Source of the DNA: Choristoneura fumiferana
Lineage: Eukaryota; Arthropoda; Insecta; Lepidoptera; Tortricidae
Length of the DNA: 64,000 nucleotides
Assembly: GCF_025370935.1 (NCBI RefSeq)
Contig: NC_133476.1
Location: 11,911,411-11,975,410 of the forward strand
Direction: 5' to 3'
The notes beneath the pieces are model-generated. The model was not told where the DNA came from, searched no databases, and saw only the letters and a list, made by a program, of their open reading frames with translations. Below are positions 34,501-49,500 of this stretch, in pieces; positions within the stretch are counted from its first letter, which is position 1; each line of letters begins with the position of its first letter. The translations under genes and the position numbers were made by a program.

Positions 34501-37500
34501 AAGTCGTACAGTTAGATTTGCGTCAAAGATCGAGCGTCATTTTCGTTACGTTGCGACTTGGTAAGTATTGGGTAGTTTTACTGGTATTTGTTAATTATTC
34601 AATATTGACATTTGCTTCAAATATAGGATATTTACTGCAATAAGAGCTTTTCAATTTCGTGGTCATCATTTATGGGCCACGAAACTGATTAAAGATGATT
34701 TTTAAAGTATACAGAACACGAAGCTTTTTACAGTGTAATCGTTTATGCGTTAATTTAATTGATTTAAACTTTGATGCTCCAGGTGTGGTTATAGGAATTA
34801 TGACCAGTGCGTCGCCAATTTTGTTAAAGAGTTCAAGAATTATTTGCCCTGAATGTACAAATGTATATATCTAAATATTAAAAGTCGTCATTTAGAGGAG
34901 CATTTTGTTGTGTTGTTTCGTTTTAACATAATTTCGTTCTGGTTTACCGTAGACCTGCACGGGGGGAAGGTATTGAAAACTGTTTTGTTTGTGAGTTGAA
35001 GTTATTAATCTTACTTTATTAAGTAATTTCTAGATAGTATTTAAAGGTTACAAAATGAGAAGTCGTCATTTTCGTGGTCAAGTTTTAATTTTTTTTTATA
35101 TAGATATCGATTGTCTATTTCTGTTGATACCTGATTAATTAAATAATGCTTATTCGTTTTCTCATTATGATCGTTTTCATTCAAATAGTACAATATAAGA
35201 TTTTAAAATAAACAAAATGTTCTTTTTCGTGGTCTCGATGCTCATTTTCGTTACCGTTAAAATCTTTTTTTAACCAAAATAAACTTTATCGATCTCTTAT
35301 AATATAAAGCATCTTATCGGTAATATCCTTATGTTCAAAATAAAACAAACCACATCAAAATGTGTGTTTTTATTTCTGTAACATTTATCTTACACCTCAA
35401 ATAATTACCCAATTATTAAAATATTAAGTTGTATCCAGTCTTCACGCGAGTTCTACTCGTGGTTTTTTGTGACATCTTAAGTATGTTATTAATTAATTAT
35501 TATGGAAAACTGTGGATGAAATCGATACATGACCGGGCAAGCGACGTTGAAAATATGTAGGTATGTGTGTAGGTATGTAAACTCTGTATTGTACAAAATA
35601 AATAAACAAACACAATTGATAAACGTAAAGATATAAGTATGCACGAAGGCAAACTTATCCCAAAATATTTAAAAATAAGAAATATATACAATATGTAAAA
35701 AGGCCTGTACCCAACAGTCTATGAATTTAAGTACTGAGGCTGGTTTGATTACATTGTTGTATTGAAATTTTTAAATCACGGATTTAAAATTTGATGTTCC
35801 ACTGAAGATTGGGCTGATTCTCCACGAGTAATTTATTTAACCAAAATCTGTTGAATCTCAGTTGTTTTAAGTTGCACCATTTAAAATGAATAGACGCCTA
35901 TTAGCTACGTATAAGTATTGCTCTGCGGTGTACCTACTTATGTAGCTTTAACGTTTGTTTATTGATCGGTCACGGTTTTTGACTTTTCTCAATTGAAAAA
36001 TAGCTCGACTGATGGAATCAAATTGATCCAGCGAAAAATTATTTCATTGAGCGACCTGCGCTGCGCCTGCGCCGGCCCACTCGTCGATTATGCAATTAAT
36101 TACACTTCACGTTTTACGACGTGATTGATATGAATGTGTTTTATTTAATAGATGTCAGGTATGGACGCTAATTTGAAGACGCGTCCGAAATACAAATAAA
36201 TATTTCCCAATATTGTCCATATTTCTAGGCTTATTCAATTCAATTCAATATATTTATTTTCAGACAACTTGGCCCATACAATAAAAAAACCTTACAAACT
36301 AACATACATAATCAAAAGTTACGATATTTTAAATTTTAAATAATACAATAAATAAATTAAAATTAAAATTAAATTAAATTAAAATCAAAATTACAATTAT
36401 AAACGTTAAATTAAATTACAATTCAAATTTCCATATCTACTTTGGTACAATTAATTTCTAAAATAAACCTGCCCAGCGTTTGGATTAATCAGAGCCGTAA
36501 CCCAGTGCCTCTGCAGAGAACTATCCATGCGTCCAGCCAGTACTCGTAGTATACTATTTGGACTACCCATCACCCTTCTTCCTATAAATGTCATTTTTTT
36601 GCGCATCATAGCATAAAAATCATCCACACAGGCCACAGCAAGCATACCCGATGCGCTGCAATATCTTGATAGTCCCATTATTATTTTAAATATATTATTA
36701 CTTAGCTTTTGCCCGCGACTTCGTTCGCGTGGAATAGTAACTTTGGGAAGTAGGGTAAATGAAACACATAAAAGTCAAAATCTCATAAATCTTTTGTTTT
36801 GACAGATAGAAGTCTAATTTTTTTACTTTAGGTACTTAGGTAATTTTTTAAGAATATGTAGTTGGTCAGGAAAAAAATAAAAAGTAAAAAATGGGAAAGT
36901 GTATAGAATGAAACACTACGTAATTTAACAATGAAACGTGAAAACTAATACAATGTGTTCCATAATTTTGGGACGTATTTATTTAATAAGTTAATAAAAT
37001 TTGCACAAATATAATCAAACAGTGTTAATTACTTTAACTTTGATCTGTCTTATTAGGTGTGTCCCATGCGTAAATGTTTAATTGTTGATTACCTAAGGTA
37101 TTTTATATCAAGCTCGAATTTTAGCCTACTAAATTGTGCCACTTTAACACGCGATCTAGTCCACGATAATCTACGAAATACGTTTAATTTTAAAAAAGTA
37201 TCAAACATATTGAATTTATAACCATAGTTTAATGAAAAATCTACAAAAAATGCTTAAAATCCTTACTTTCGTGTCAATAATACTGAAAAAGGTGCGAAGA
37301 CACGTGTTCCTCCACGTGACGCCGATGCAAACTGGGGTACAGCGGGGGTTCTCGAAATTGCAAAAGCGCCAGAACAAATGTTTATTAGAGTTTCGTACCT
37401 CAAAAAGAAAAAATGGAGCCCTTATAGAATCACTTTGCTATCCGTCCCGTCCGTCCGTCTGTCTGTCAAGAATCTAGCTTTATCTCGGAAACCGAGTTGA

Positions 37501-40500
37501 AATTTGAAATTAAAACCTTAAACTCAGGTCTATAGTCCCAGACGCTGTGAAAAAAAACAAACTTCTAAGTCAAATCAATCAAAAGCTACAATCACCTTAA
37601 CCGAAAAAGTTATAGGGCACTCCGGCTATTGTAGAAAGTTGAAAGTTTGTATGAAGGTAGCTCTTATAGCACGATTGTATGGGTTCTTGATACACCCAAT
37701 ACAACCCTTAGTGATATATATGCTTGATAATGCTTGATAGGATGCTGTTAAGATGTTGATATAAGTTTCTTGATTTTGATATGTTCTTGATACTGACCAA
37801 ATCAGTATGTTATAGCTGATTTATATTAATACAGATATACTGATATGATGATACACTGATAGACCGATCGGTTTGATTAAAACGTTTATTGATAAACACA
37901 AGTGTACTACACGCTTGCTATGTTAGAAGTGGCTCAAGTACAAGTAAAATGCAATCATATTAAAATAAGTAAGTAGTGGAAGTGCTGCGTCAACATTGTA
38001 CGTTGTTAAGACCGTACAACAATCCATAAGAAAAATCTGAAAATCATGATTTTTCATGTCTGGCTGTCCTTGTCAATAAGCCATCTAAAATGACCCCACA
38101 TTGCGTACATTTTGCTTATGAGAGGGGCTCTGCTAACACTGGATATTCATAAGAGACGACTCGCGTTTGACCGGTTGTTTTTTCTTATCAAATATCTAAG
38201 CACAAAGATTCATCCCCTGTTTCATCCTGTTATAGGTAGAATTTAAAGAAACGCTCACACAAATATCTATTATTTTTTTATTAAGTGCCTAAATGCCGAG
38301 TTTCATAAAGATTCATCGATTTATCTTGCTGATTCTGACGGCGTTTCATAATCTTGCATCCCCTATTTCATCTGAGATGGTAAAATTTTCAAAAACGCTC
38401 GAATAAATATCTATTTAATATTAATTTTCTTATTAAGTGCCGAAATGTCAAGTTTCATAAAGAACCATCGATTTATCTTCGATAATGACGATCTTCCATA
38501 TAAACTTTCATCCCCTATTCCACCCCCTCACAGGTATGAATTAAAAAAAAACGCTCGAACATAATATCTATTTATCTCTTATTACATGTCCAAATGGCAA
38601 GTTTAATAAAGATTCATCGATTTATTTTCGATGATGACGACCTTCCATATAAACTTTCATCCCCTATTCATCCCCTCACAGGTCGAATTTTCAAAGATCT
38701 GAAACAAATATTTACTTGTTTCTTATAAAGTGCCTAAATGCCAAGATTCATAGTTTTATCTTCGACTATGACGAACTTCCATCATATACATTTTTCTCCC
38801 CTATTTCAACACCTTCAAGCCTTTTTTTCGCGATAAAAGATAGCCTATGTTCTTTCCTAAGCTCTAGTCTATCTCTGTGCCAAATCTCATTAAAATCGGG
38901 TCAGCGGTTTAGGCGTGAAAGCGTAGCAGACAGGCAGACAGACAGAGTTACTTTCTCATTTATAATATTATATAAATATAAATCTAAACATATGGAATAT
39001 GGATAATTTACCCGTATGGCGTTATAGGCTCTTATATGTACACGTAACAAATATCAAATATGTACTTAGTATTTCCTTATTACTTATAATAATTAATAAT
39101 TTTGTTGCAGGTTTGTGTAGCTTGTTTTGGTACCCTGACATCAGCAACACCAAATTTATCAAGCGCGGCAAGAAACCCAAATAGAAGTAGTGTATTTAAG
39201 CAAAATGAGACCGAGAGCCCAGCATTGTTCCACTGGGAAGACTACAGCGTGTTGGCTACTATGCTTATTGTTTCCTGTGCGATCGGCGTATTTTACGCTT
39301 ATTTTGGAGAAAAACAAACTACCAGCGATGATTTTCTCCTCGGAGGGTCCTCCATGGGAACATTCCCGATGGCCTTAAGTCTTGCTGCAAGGTAACAGCG
39401 GAAACTTCTCGATGTTTTCTTAAACGCGATAAATACTATTACCAAATCTACTTTACAGTACAGCAAAATTCTTATTATTTTCAGTTTCGTAACAGCTATA
39501 GAGTTGTTAGGAAATCCAGCGGAGATGTACATCGGAGGTGCGCAATTTTGGATGATTTGTGTCGCCTTTGTTCTTGTCGTACCGATCACAAGTCACCTCT
39601 ACCTGCCAGTATTCATGAGACTGCGCCTGACTTCTTGCTATGAATACTTGGTAAGGTTACCATTCGATCAATGTAGCATCATCTATACTTATCACTCACT
39701 AGCTAGCAGAGGCTTCCTTTCTACTTCGAAATCTGCGTGGAAAAGCTTTTTTTCTTTGGCTTTGATTTCCTAGGATCAGCGGTGCCGTCATATAGCGGCT
39801 GCAATAAAGAGGTGAATGAAGTCAATAGAACGTTATCTACTTATGTAAAATTGTAAACTAAATCGCCAAATCGCAAATAAGTGTTTCCTAGAGAGAGCGG
39901 TAATTGACTGACACCGGCACCGCTGAACCTAGGAAAACAAAGCTGTACGTACTTGGAAAAAGTTTTAGAATTTTTACCGTAACGATGATTGTGATGCTGC
40001 ACCGCGTAGGTACACAATTTTTTTAATAAGATTAAAACAATAGGTAAGTTAATACTCAGGAGCTTTTCTTATATTAACATTTAATTAATAATGATAAAGC
40101 GCCTTTTATTTCTAATATACTTGAAATGTATTCGTCGTTAATCATTATATTGTTTTTGGAATATACAAGGCGGGCCCTGTAATAGAATTAAAAAATTAAA
40201 CCACAGCTTCCACTTTTCATCTTGAGCTAATTTAGTTCGACAACTTCTGAAAAAAACTTGTTGGTATTATGATTTTTATTATACTCGTATCTAGACATTA
40301 CATGCGCTACAATTGAATATAATTGTCTCTTTTTGTATGAGAAAAATAACAGTTATGTGGAATTTAGCACTTGTAACTCTCTTGGTAGAAGAGCCTGGCT
40401 GACTGACTCATCAACGCCTAGCTCAAGACCTTTGATTTAGAAAGCCGCATATTGGCGTAGATAACATAAATAAGTATTAAGTATATGCGTTTTTAAATAG

Positions 40501-43500
40501 TTTTAATGATTGAAGATTTACATTCTTTACAGATAAATTTAATATTTAATGCGGTCTCGATATCGATGTATCTAGCACCCCTGAGATCATCTTAGTTCTT
40601 AAAGATCAATGGGCGTAATTTGTGAGAAGATATTATTATTATTATTTCATTCATTATATATCATTATCGTCAAATTTCAGTTCCATTATTTGATGATCAA
40701 TATTATTTTCCAGTGATTAACTATAATTAATTTTTTAGAAAGCCAATTCTATATTGTTTGGTGATTCAGTTTAAATGACACATCTAATATTTTGGGACCT
40801 AATATAATTATTTGATGATCAATATTATTTTCGAGTAATTTTGAAATAAAATTTGGGTAACAGTTTTAATATTATTTGGTGGTTTAATATTATTTTAGGA
40901 ACAGATATTATTTATTAGGTCGCCAAAAACGCATTTATTAGATGATCAATAAAATCATACCCGTTCTTAAATAGTATTATTTTCAGGAAGTGCGATTTTG
41001 TAAGTCGATCCGCGTGTACGCGAGCATACTGTATATGCTGCAAATGATACTCTACACGGCGGTGGCTGTGTATGCGCCGGCGTTGGCGCTCTCCGATGGT
41101 AATATTTCATTGCATCATAAAACTTTTGATTACTTTGTTTTTTTATACTACTGATAATTATTATTGACGTACGTAACACATTTTCACTTTAATTATAACA
41201 TTCTGCAAGTTCATACTTTCAAAGCTAAAGTTTTCAATATGCCCAATATATGAGAAGAAAAACTATCACAATTTGCATTGACCTGCAGTTTTAATTGCAA
41301 AGCAAGTAGGTATTACACATTGAACAAGATACGGCACATTAACACTTGGAAATGTTACAAAATGAATTTCAAAGAATGAAATATAGGTGAAGACGCTTTT
41401 GTTTAGCCGTAGGTATGCATTAACTCGCCACTCATCAGATCTTTTTCTGCGATAATGACGGTAAAGTACCATTACAGAATAAGTGCTACTAAATAAGTAT
41501 CTTACATAATTTGCAATATGATATTACCATGTAGGTTACCTAACTATTGGAGCAAAATCGCAGATCTATGCGTAAAGACTCCACCATACTGTCATAGAAA
41601 GAAACAAAAGAAACGCAATCCTTAGTCGATTCACATTTTGCAACAGAAGCCATGGCCAAACAAGGGATCAATTTTGGTATTCTATACATATTCAATGTCG
41701 TAGGATAGTGACTAGTGGCAGTAATAGCCACTTACATAAGTCACCATACTAAAAGTTTTACGTGACGTGGTGGTGACACAATTGTAAGGAATTTAATCGC
41801 ACGTGTGATGATTGTAATGACAATTTACACATTTGTTTACGAATTTAACAGAACAAGTAAAATATTTTGGCTAGGCAGGTTAGACAAAGTCCTTTTGTGA
41901 AAAGTGAAAAATCGACGTAGGTACACGCAAATCAAAGTTGTTCAGAGTTGAAACGCTCTTACTGGGTAATTATTACAAGTCATTGCAAACAACCAAAAAC
42001 TATTCGAGTCACGTACCTATGCTAACGCCCAGTAAGTTTAATAAGTTACTCAATAGCGTATAAAATAAAGTAGGATAGACTTTTTCTTACAAATGACGGC
42101 ACTGCGGCAGTTAAACCAACTATAGAAATGGTCCATAATTGTACCAAGCTATTATTACGGAATAACATTCTGATTTCGAACTATAATAGAATAGTGAGTG
42201 CCGTTAGTGCCTTGTAGGGACGTAAGAATAGCATTTTCCCGCCGCGTATAAATGCGTGTTTCGCAACGAACAAGTCCAACTCCGCAATGAACACAACGTT
42301 CTGTTTCTGTAGTATTAAACGTTCTGTATGTATAATAACAACCAGCAGCTATTTAACTAGTACTAGATAGGGCGTCTACGGCTGACCTTAAATCATAACC
42401 TCTTTATTTATGAAAAGTTACGTCACGTTCACGTGCCTATTTTAACATGATTTGTCTATATAATATATGTCTATTTATACATTGTAACTCGATAATAAGT
42501 GATATCCCAGAAATAAGACCAAGCTAGATCGACTTGTCATGGATCCCCGAAAACCCCCACATACGGAGTTTCATCAAAATCGTTGGAGCCATTTCCGAGA
42601 TCCCCGAATATATGTATATACATATATACAAGAATTGGTCGTTTAAATGTAAGGTAGTAGTAAGTAAAGTAAAGGGCCTAATAGTTGTACGAAGCAACAC
42701 ACGGACGAATAAAGTCGTCTACTAGCCTTGTGGCTGATGTTATGTACCTACGTGTATTTCCATTTAAGAAATGTTAAATTTTACTCGAATGAATAAATAC
42801 TTGTAATATTTTATACTTGAATGAGTTTACATACATAAGTAGTATAATATGTACTTATATCAAAAACGAAGTTCTTTCTCAAACAGTAATTTCTAAAAAA
42901 AATAAAGAATAACGACATGGGTACACGTAGTACTTTTACTTTTACATATTTATGAATCAAGTTGTACTGATGTGTAAACAAGGAATCAATTTTGATTCTA
43001 TGTGGGTACGTATGTTATTTAATTAATATGTAGTTACATAAATATAAAGAAAAAATATAATATCCGTCTTGAAACGGCTGTTAAAGGAAGAGTGAAAGTA
43101 CGTTCCATAGATATAAATGTGCCATAGGTATAATAAAATAAGCGTCCATGGATGCATTATGCAGGTACCTATGAAGCATAGCGCAAGTGTCCGTGGTGAC
43201 GCAATGGGATGACAATAGCGTAATAAAATTAATTCAAAGGCGTATCATCATCACATGAACAGAGGATAGTACGACCCACCGGCCGTTTCACAACGTTGTT
43301 TATTACCTTATACAGAAATACGAATTTCAAGACCTAGGTACTCAATAGAGTACGCTCAAACTACGACAGAAGAATTTATTCTGAGTTTTCATATTGATTT
43401 TTTCCCATAGTCACTGTTTTCAGCCTGTCGCCGTGCGATACTAGTAAATCTGTTAGTTAATGGCGACAAGGCAAATGCATGTGTGGCCTCTAGCGCCCGC

Positions 43501-46500
43501 AGTTGCAGCACATTCGATGCATTTCATGGTACGTACGTGCTGTGTGCCGGTGCGTGCTGTAGCACCGTGAACCATTGCAGTGACTGCACTCTCCATTTAC
43601 AGTTGACATAAATACCAATTTTCATGATTTATGTTCGTTCGTTGTCTAATGGGCAGCTTTATGCAGTTAGCTCTTTTGGCGTCAGTGCTATTGCAGAATC
43701 GCAACTCTTCAAAGACAAATGATCAAAGAATATTAATGATTTGTTTTGTACAATGTAACGAACGTAGTTTAACTGATGATTGACTTAGGTTAGGCACATG
43801 CTAAGAGACAAATAGGTGGCCATGAGCCGCGTACAAGTTACATTTATTTAGGTAAATGTTTTTACCTCAGTGTTGTGTTGTGATGTTTTCGCGATTCACG
43901 GTCTACTCATGGCTGGGTAAAGCCTTGTGCAGGACTGTATAAAATTAAAATAAATTCGAAACAAAAGATTAAGTTTGGATAAGTTTATCTATCAATCAAA
44001 AATCGACTTTTGATGCCAATACTAAATGTCTTTTTGCGTCGGGAATAGTATATTTTACAACTGGATACTACTTAAAGAAAGCAAATGTACACTCGAGTCG
44101 AGGTGGTTAGTCACCCGAGCTCTAGATAGGGGGGCTAAAAAATCCGAGGGTCTTTATAAGGTGACCTGTCGTTTTGCCGAGTTTCATCACGCAGATTTTC
44201 GTTTCGGAGATAACTATTGGCAGATTTTTCTTTTTGCGAGCAACGTTTGGATATTTCATTACGCCTAAATTCGTTCGCGAGTAGTCGGTAGGATAGCGAT
44301 AAGCAGATTTACGTTTAGCAGATGTTTGTTTCGTAATTGTTCAGTTAACCGGAACAACTGTTCGTCGAGACACGATAAGCAGAGTTATCACATGGCAATG
44401 ATATTGTAAGTAGATTTAATGGTCTTTCGATCAGTTTCGTAATCTGCGTAGATAAAATTGGCCGAAGACAGGTAGGATTTTACTGAGTTGAAATAATACG
44501 TTGACATATTAAAGCTGTTATCAAATGTCGTTAGGTGCGACGACGAGCGTCAAGCGAGGAGGAGTGTTAGGTAGAATTCACAAACAACGCACGAGTGAGC
44601 GAGCGAAGTAAAGGCGCTCGCGGTAGCGACGAGTGCAGAAACGCTAGAACTGCTAGCATCGCGACTTGGATTTGCTTTTAAACTCGAATATTAATACAGA
44701 ATTCATGAGTCAATAAGATACGTTTATGACTTTTAGATTTGAAACTTGTGAGGGTACTAAAAAATCATAAAGAATGCGCTCAAGCACGGCAGTGTTAAAA
44801 ATGCACATTGAAGCCATAGTGTAATCCACACATATTCGCGGTAGTAATGCCACTTTCATGAGCGTAAACGAAAAGAATGAATTTATATTCATGACACTGA
44901 ATAATAGTTCAATTACGTATACAAAGCGAAAGTTGTTTTCCAATCATGTGCTAGTGATTAATAAGGCTAAACGAATTTCTGTGAATAGTTGACCGCTTAC
45001 TGATCATCCATAAAAGAGTCTGAGGTAGAGTTATGGTCATAACAATACCGTTCGTACAAATTCAGTTATGAGGATACTTGCTTAACATCAATATCTGCCT
45101 AGAAAATAGTCCCGACAATTAGTAACTCTTTATAAATATTTTTTAGTCTTGAAGAACGCACAGTATTTAACTCTTCCCTATAGTACGGTGTGTGTACATT
45201 CAAGTCTAATTCCGTGTGAAATTCACAAACAATGATTATTTCACATTGTAGGTAGTGTAACATAGCTAGTGGTCTAAGGACACTTAAGGTGCTCGTAAAC
45301 CCCTAGACATGCTGACATAAATTAAACAACGTAGAATTTTCATTGAAATAAAATTTAATGAACATTAAAAGCCGTACAACGAGAAAAACACTCACAGCAT
45401 ATAAAAAATGGATCATCACACCGGGAGATATATAAAAAATATTATTATCACGGAACACACGTTGCGAATGGAGATCACAGGGATTTTTTTAAAGCATAGA
45501 AAAAGCATTAGGGATTTAGAAGGTTAAAAGCTAAATAGCTCATAGTCAAAATACCATAAACGGGACTTATCACGCTATTTATACACGAGTAATATTTACC
45601 TCGGCGTTTCGGCAACGTTACAGTTGCCGTGGTCACGAGAAGACTGAAGTGTGGGGTGTCAAGTCTGCCTAGCAGCGCGAGTTCTTCGAACTACCCGCAC
45701 TTGATCACTAATAGTACCGGCACTCGTATCACGAACTACACGCACTTGGTCACTTTTATTAGTCACCCTATCACACCGATACACAGCACGAACAACGTCG
45801 GATTGTCCCTCCGAACATTTTTTCCGAAACCGACACTTATTAATAACAGGATTCCACGAAGATGAAAGCTTATACCCATCGTCCCGGTTGAAATTCTTAT
45901 GCTTTTTTATTTCAACTGCTTCACGTACCATTCTTGAGTAAAAATGACGTACCGTGGACAGAATTTTGGGATTGTGAAGCTCAATCCAGTGGTTTGGCCC
46001 TGACTCCAACAAATGCTCGGCTATGGCTGACTTGTTTACCTGGCGATTTTTAACAGCTGCAATGTGTTCCTTGACCCTTTCAGCTATTTTTCTTTTCGTC
46101 TGTCCGATATAGGAACTACCACAACTACAATCAACCCTATAAACACCCGGTGTTTGGAAGGGAACGACATCCTTGGGTGTCCTGATATGCTTCGCGACTT
46201 TGGACAAAGGCGTGTACACCACCATGATGGAATACTTACCTAAAACGGCTCCAACTTTTAGGTAAGTATTCCATCAAGGTGGTGTACACGCCTATCTATT
46301 AATGGTTCATTCGGACCACAAGAAAATCGACATTCAATAGGTACTTAATTATATTTGTTATTTTTTTTACAGTAACGGGATTGAACACATATTTAGCTGT
46401 TACGCTAGTATATGTTGTTTGTATATTTTATGCATCGCAAGTAAGTACTCCCAATCTACCTGTAAATTTTATATTCTCACCTGTTTAAATTCAATACCAA

Positions 46501-49500
46501 ATAATTTGTAGGTATTAGGGTGACGGCACCAATTATGGACATGATAAGCACAGTAGTAGCTCACCCACCATTCAGTACTATGATCATCATAGTACTAGTT
46601 ATGATCATCATATTAGTGTTATTAGTTTAAAAAAAAGTAGTTTCTGTTTGCAATAAAGGAAAAATGCATTGTTGGTCCTTGTCCATGACTGGTGTCATCA
46701 CCCTATAGACCAAACGCACTTGTATACTCGTTTATAGCCTAAGGGTCTCCCCACATCTATCGACGTGGAAATCGTGGAATCGGCTAAAACCGACCAAAAA
46801 ACGCTGCATGTCCACGCAATAAGAGCGAAAAAGACTTCTTCCCGTCAGTAAACGTCGTTTCGCGTCGGCCGAGCCGATGGACGTCTTTTTCGCTCTTATT
46901 GCGTTGACATAGAGTTTTTCATCACACTTGCTCGTAAACAGTGTCAAAACATGAAGGCTACCTTGATTGCAACCCCCCAAATAAAACCCTCGACCCTCGA
47001 CCTTAATGTGCTTGTCATGAAACCCGTGGTCGGTAAATCAGTCATTGCGCGTACACATTTTCTTGCCATGAAGCCCAAGGTCGGTAAATGAGTCCGTGCC
47101 CGTACTGATGGTGCTGCGCATGGTGTAGCAGCAGGACCACATGCACATGCTGAGGGAGGGGGAGGGCATGCAGCGCTGCCAAGAGCGCAGCCTAAGGTAT
47201 CGCCAATATTTGGAACAATTATATTTTTTCTTTTACAAATACAAAATTTTACTCGCAAATGTGATGAAAAACATTGTATGTCGCACGGGCGGTACTAGAA
47301 TTACGAACATCGACTCATTAAAGCCCTCAGTCTTCAACTTCGGGCTTCTAATAGATTGGTTTCGTTCGTAATTCTTTATTTACCGCCCTTAAGACACAAT
47401 GTACTATTTTGATCGGCTAAAGCCGATTCCGCGTCGATAGGTTTGGGGAGACCCTATTGCATGGAACTTAGTGAAAGCAGTATTTTCATTGTTAATTTAG
47501 GGTGGCATGAAAGCAGTGATAATGACTGATACGTTTCAATCGGCGGTGCTGATTGGCTCGCTGGCAGTGGTGCTGGGCATGGGCGCCGCACGCGTCGGCG
47601 GACTGGACGCCGTGTGGGAGCACGCGCGCCGCACCGAAAGACTGCACTTCTTTGAGTAAATACCCCTACCATGATATGGCAATTTTTACACGCTTGTCAT
47701 AATTTATCTATTTGACGACCGGATAGCCAATTGTTTAGAGAACCTGAGTATATACGAACCTTGAGGTTCCAGGTTCGATTCCCGGCCGGTGCAGATATTT
47801 GTATGAATAATACGAATGTTTTTTCTCGGGTCTTGGACGTTTAATATGTATTTAAGTATGTATTTATATAAGTATAACGGTGCCTATAGTATCCATAAAA
47901 CAAGCTTGCTTAATATGGGACTAAATAGGTCAATTATATTGGAGTCAATTGTCCCGTGTAATTTATTTATTATTTATTTATTTAACAATTAATGTAACGG
48001 AATGTTTCAACTTGATTTTCATCCACGTCTTATTGTTGTAAGTATTGTGGCTTGTTAGAATAGTCGGAAGATGTATTTTGACCTGGTAAGCATGGTATTC
48101 AGGGTCTGATGATGAATCAGTCAGGCTGACACGGATTTAAGACAGAACGACATAACCTAGCCATATTTGGGCATGGTAGATAGTCTTAGGGTGTATTTTA
48201 ACCAAAGGTAGATTTCATGATCTGATAATAGAGCCGTTTTAGCGTGTTTTTGGTTTTTTGAACTACTTATATAAGCTAAGACAGATATGTCCAGAAATTC
48301 ACATCAGGACAGTCTAGATAGAAAGTTTTCACAAGGCAGGTAGGTATGCTCTGGGTAGGTGGATTAAATAGGAAAGCAAACCATGTCAAACGCACTGTTA
48401 CGAGTAAAGCTTACTTTTACCCGGTCCTTATTTCTGCAAGTATTATTTATTTTGCCATTATACGATTATACACCGTTATAATTATTTAAAGACTTTTTTT
48501 ATAAACTCATAAAATATATATTACTAGCTGTTGCCCGCAAGTCCGCCTTCGTAGAATACGTTTATTGCTATCCCGTGGGAACTGTGAAATGTTCCGGAAT
48601 AAATACTATCTTACGTCCTTCCCCGGGACTCAAACTATCTGTATATGAATTTCATCTAAATCGATTCAGCGGTTTAGACGTGAAGATGTAACAAACAAAC
48701 AGACTTACAAATTTTCGCATCTAGACACGCGGTAGCGTGTCAAGCCAAGCCAATATTAGACAAACCATTTGGAACCACCTTTGACCTCCTCATAATTCAA
48801 AACTATTTCACATGTCAAATTTGGCTCATATATCGAGACTTGCGAGATACATATGTGGCCGATGCAACATAAACCTACCTATATTTCTGTGTCGGTTAAA
48901 ATTGGGAAAAAACGCGTTTGTGAAAATAAGCTTCAGTAAACAATAATAAACTTGGTAAACATTAAAAGATGGGAAATATTTTTTTTACCTGGATGTCCGG
49001 ACAATTTGGGTTCATGTCAATATGCTATGTAGCCTATGTAGGAAAAATGTGCACTAGTCAATTTGCGTTTTAGTAGATTTAAGTGTTCAATCCAATGCAC
49101 TTTAAGCTATAGGCAAAAATCAAATGTAGTCAAATTGTGTTCTAGACAGTCCCAGACCACACCAAGACTAGTACATTTTTATCATTTTATTATAATTTTT
49201 CAATTAATTGATTCTATTAGGAAGGAACACTTACCTACTTATAGCAGGTACCTGTACTTACTTAAGTGCCTGTAAAGTAAGAAATAGCAATCAAAATTGA
49301 TTACAGCCTGGTCATTATGTGGATTTAAGGTCTTCAAATGAATATATAGCGAGCGAGTGGAATACCACCCTTATTTTTTTATCCAATCATCCGTTTGAAT
49401 ACTTACAACTACTTGTAACTAAGAGTATAGTCGACTTTCGTATTTATTACGTTATTAATTGGGATTTGGTAGTAATTATTATTTTAATATTTGGTGCACA

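Noticed and set aside
38200..38820. CRISPR-like or minisatellite array
   Set aside because: Unit length is 135-150 bp with heavy divergence and continuation into a retroposon tail; not a spacer array.
44026..44268. 80-codon plus-strand frame
   Set aside because: Lies across the degenerate word repeat 44130-44345, whose inverse copy at 23 kb is also open by chance.
47714..47790. tRNA gene
   Set aside because: It has box A and box B but no proper cloverleaf, and is followed by a SINE body and tail shared with other copies.
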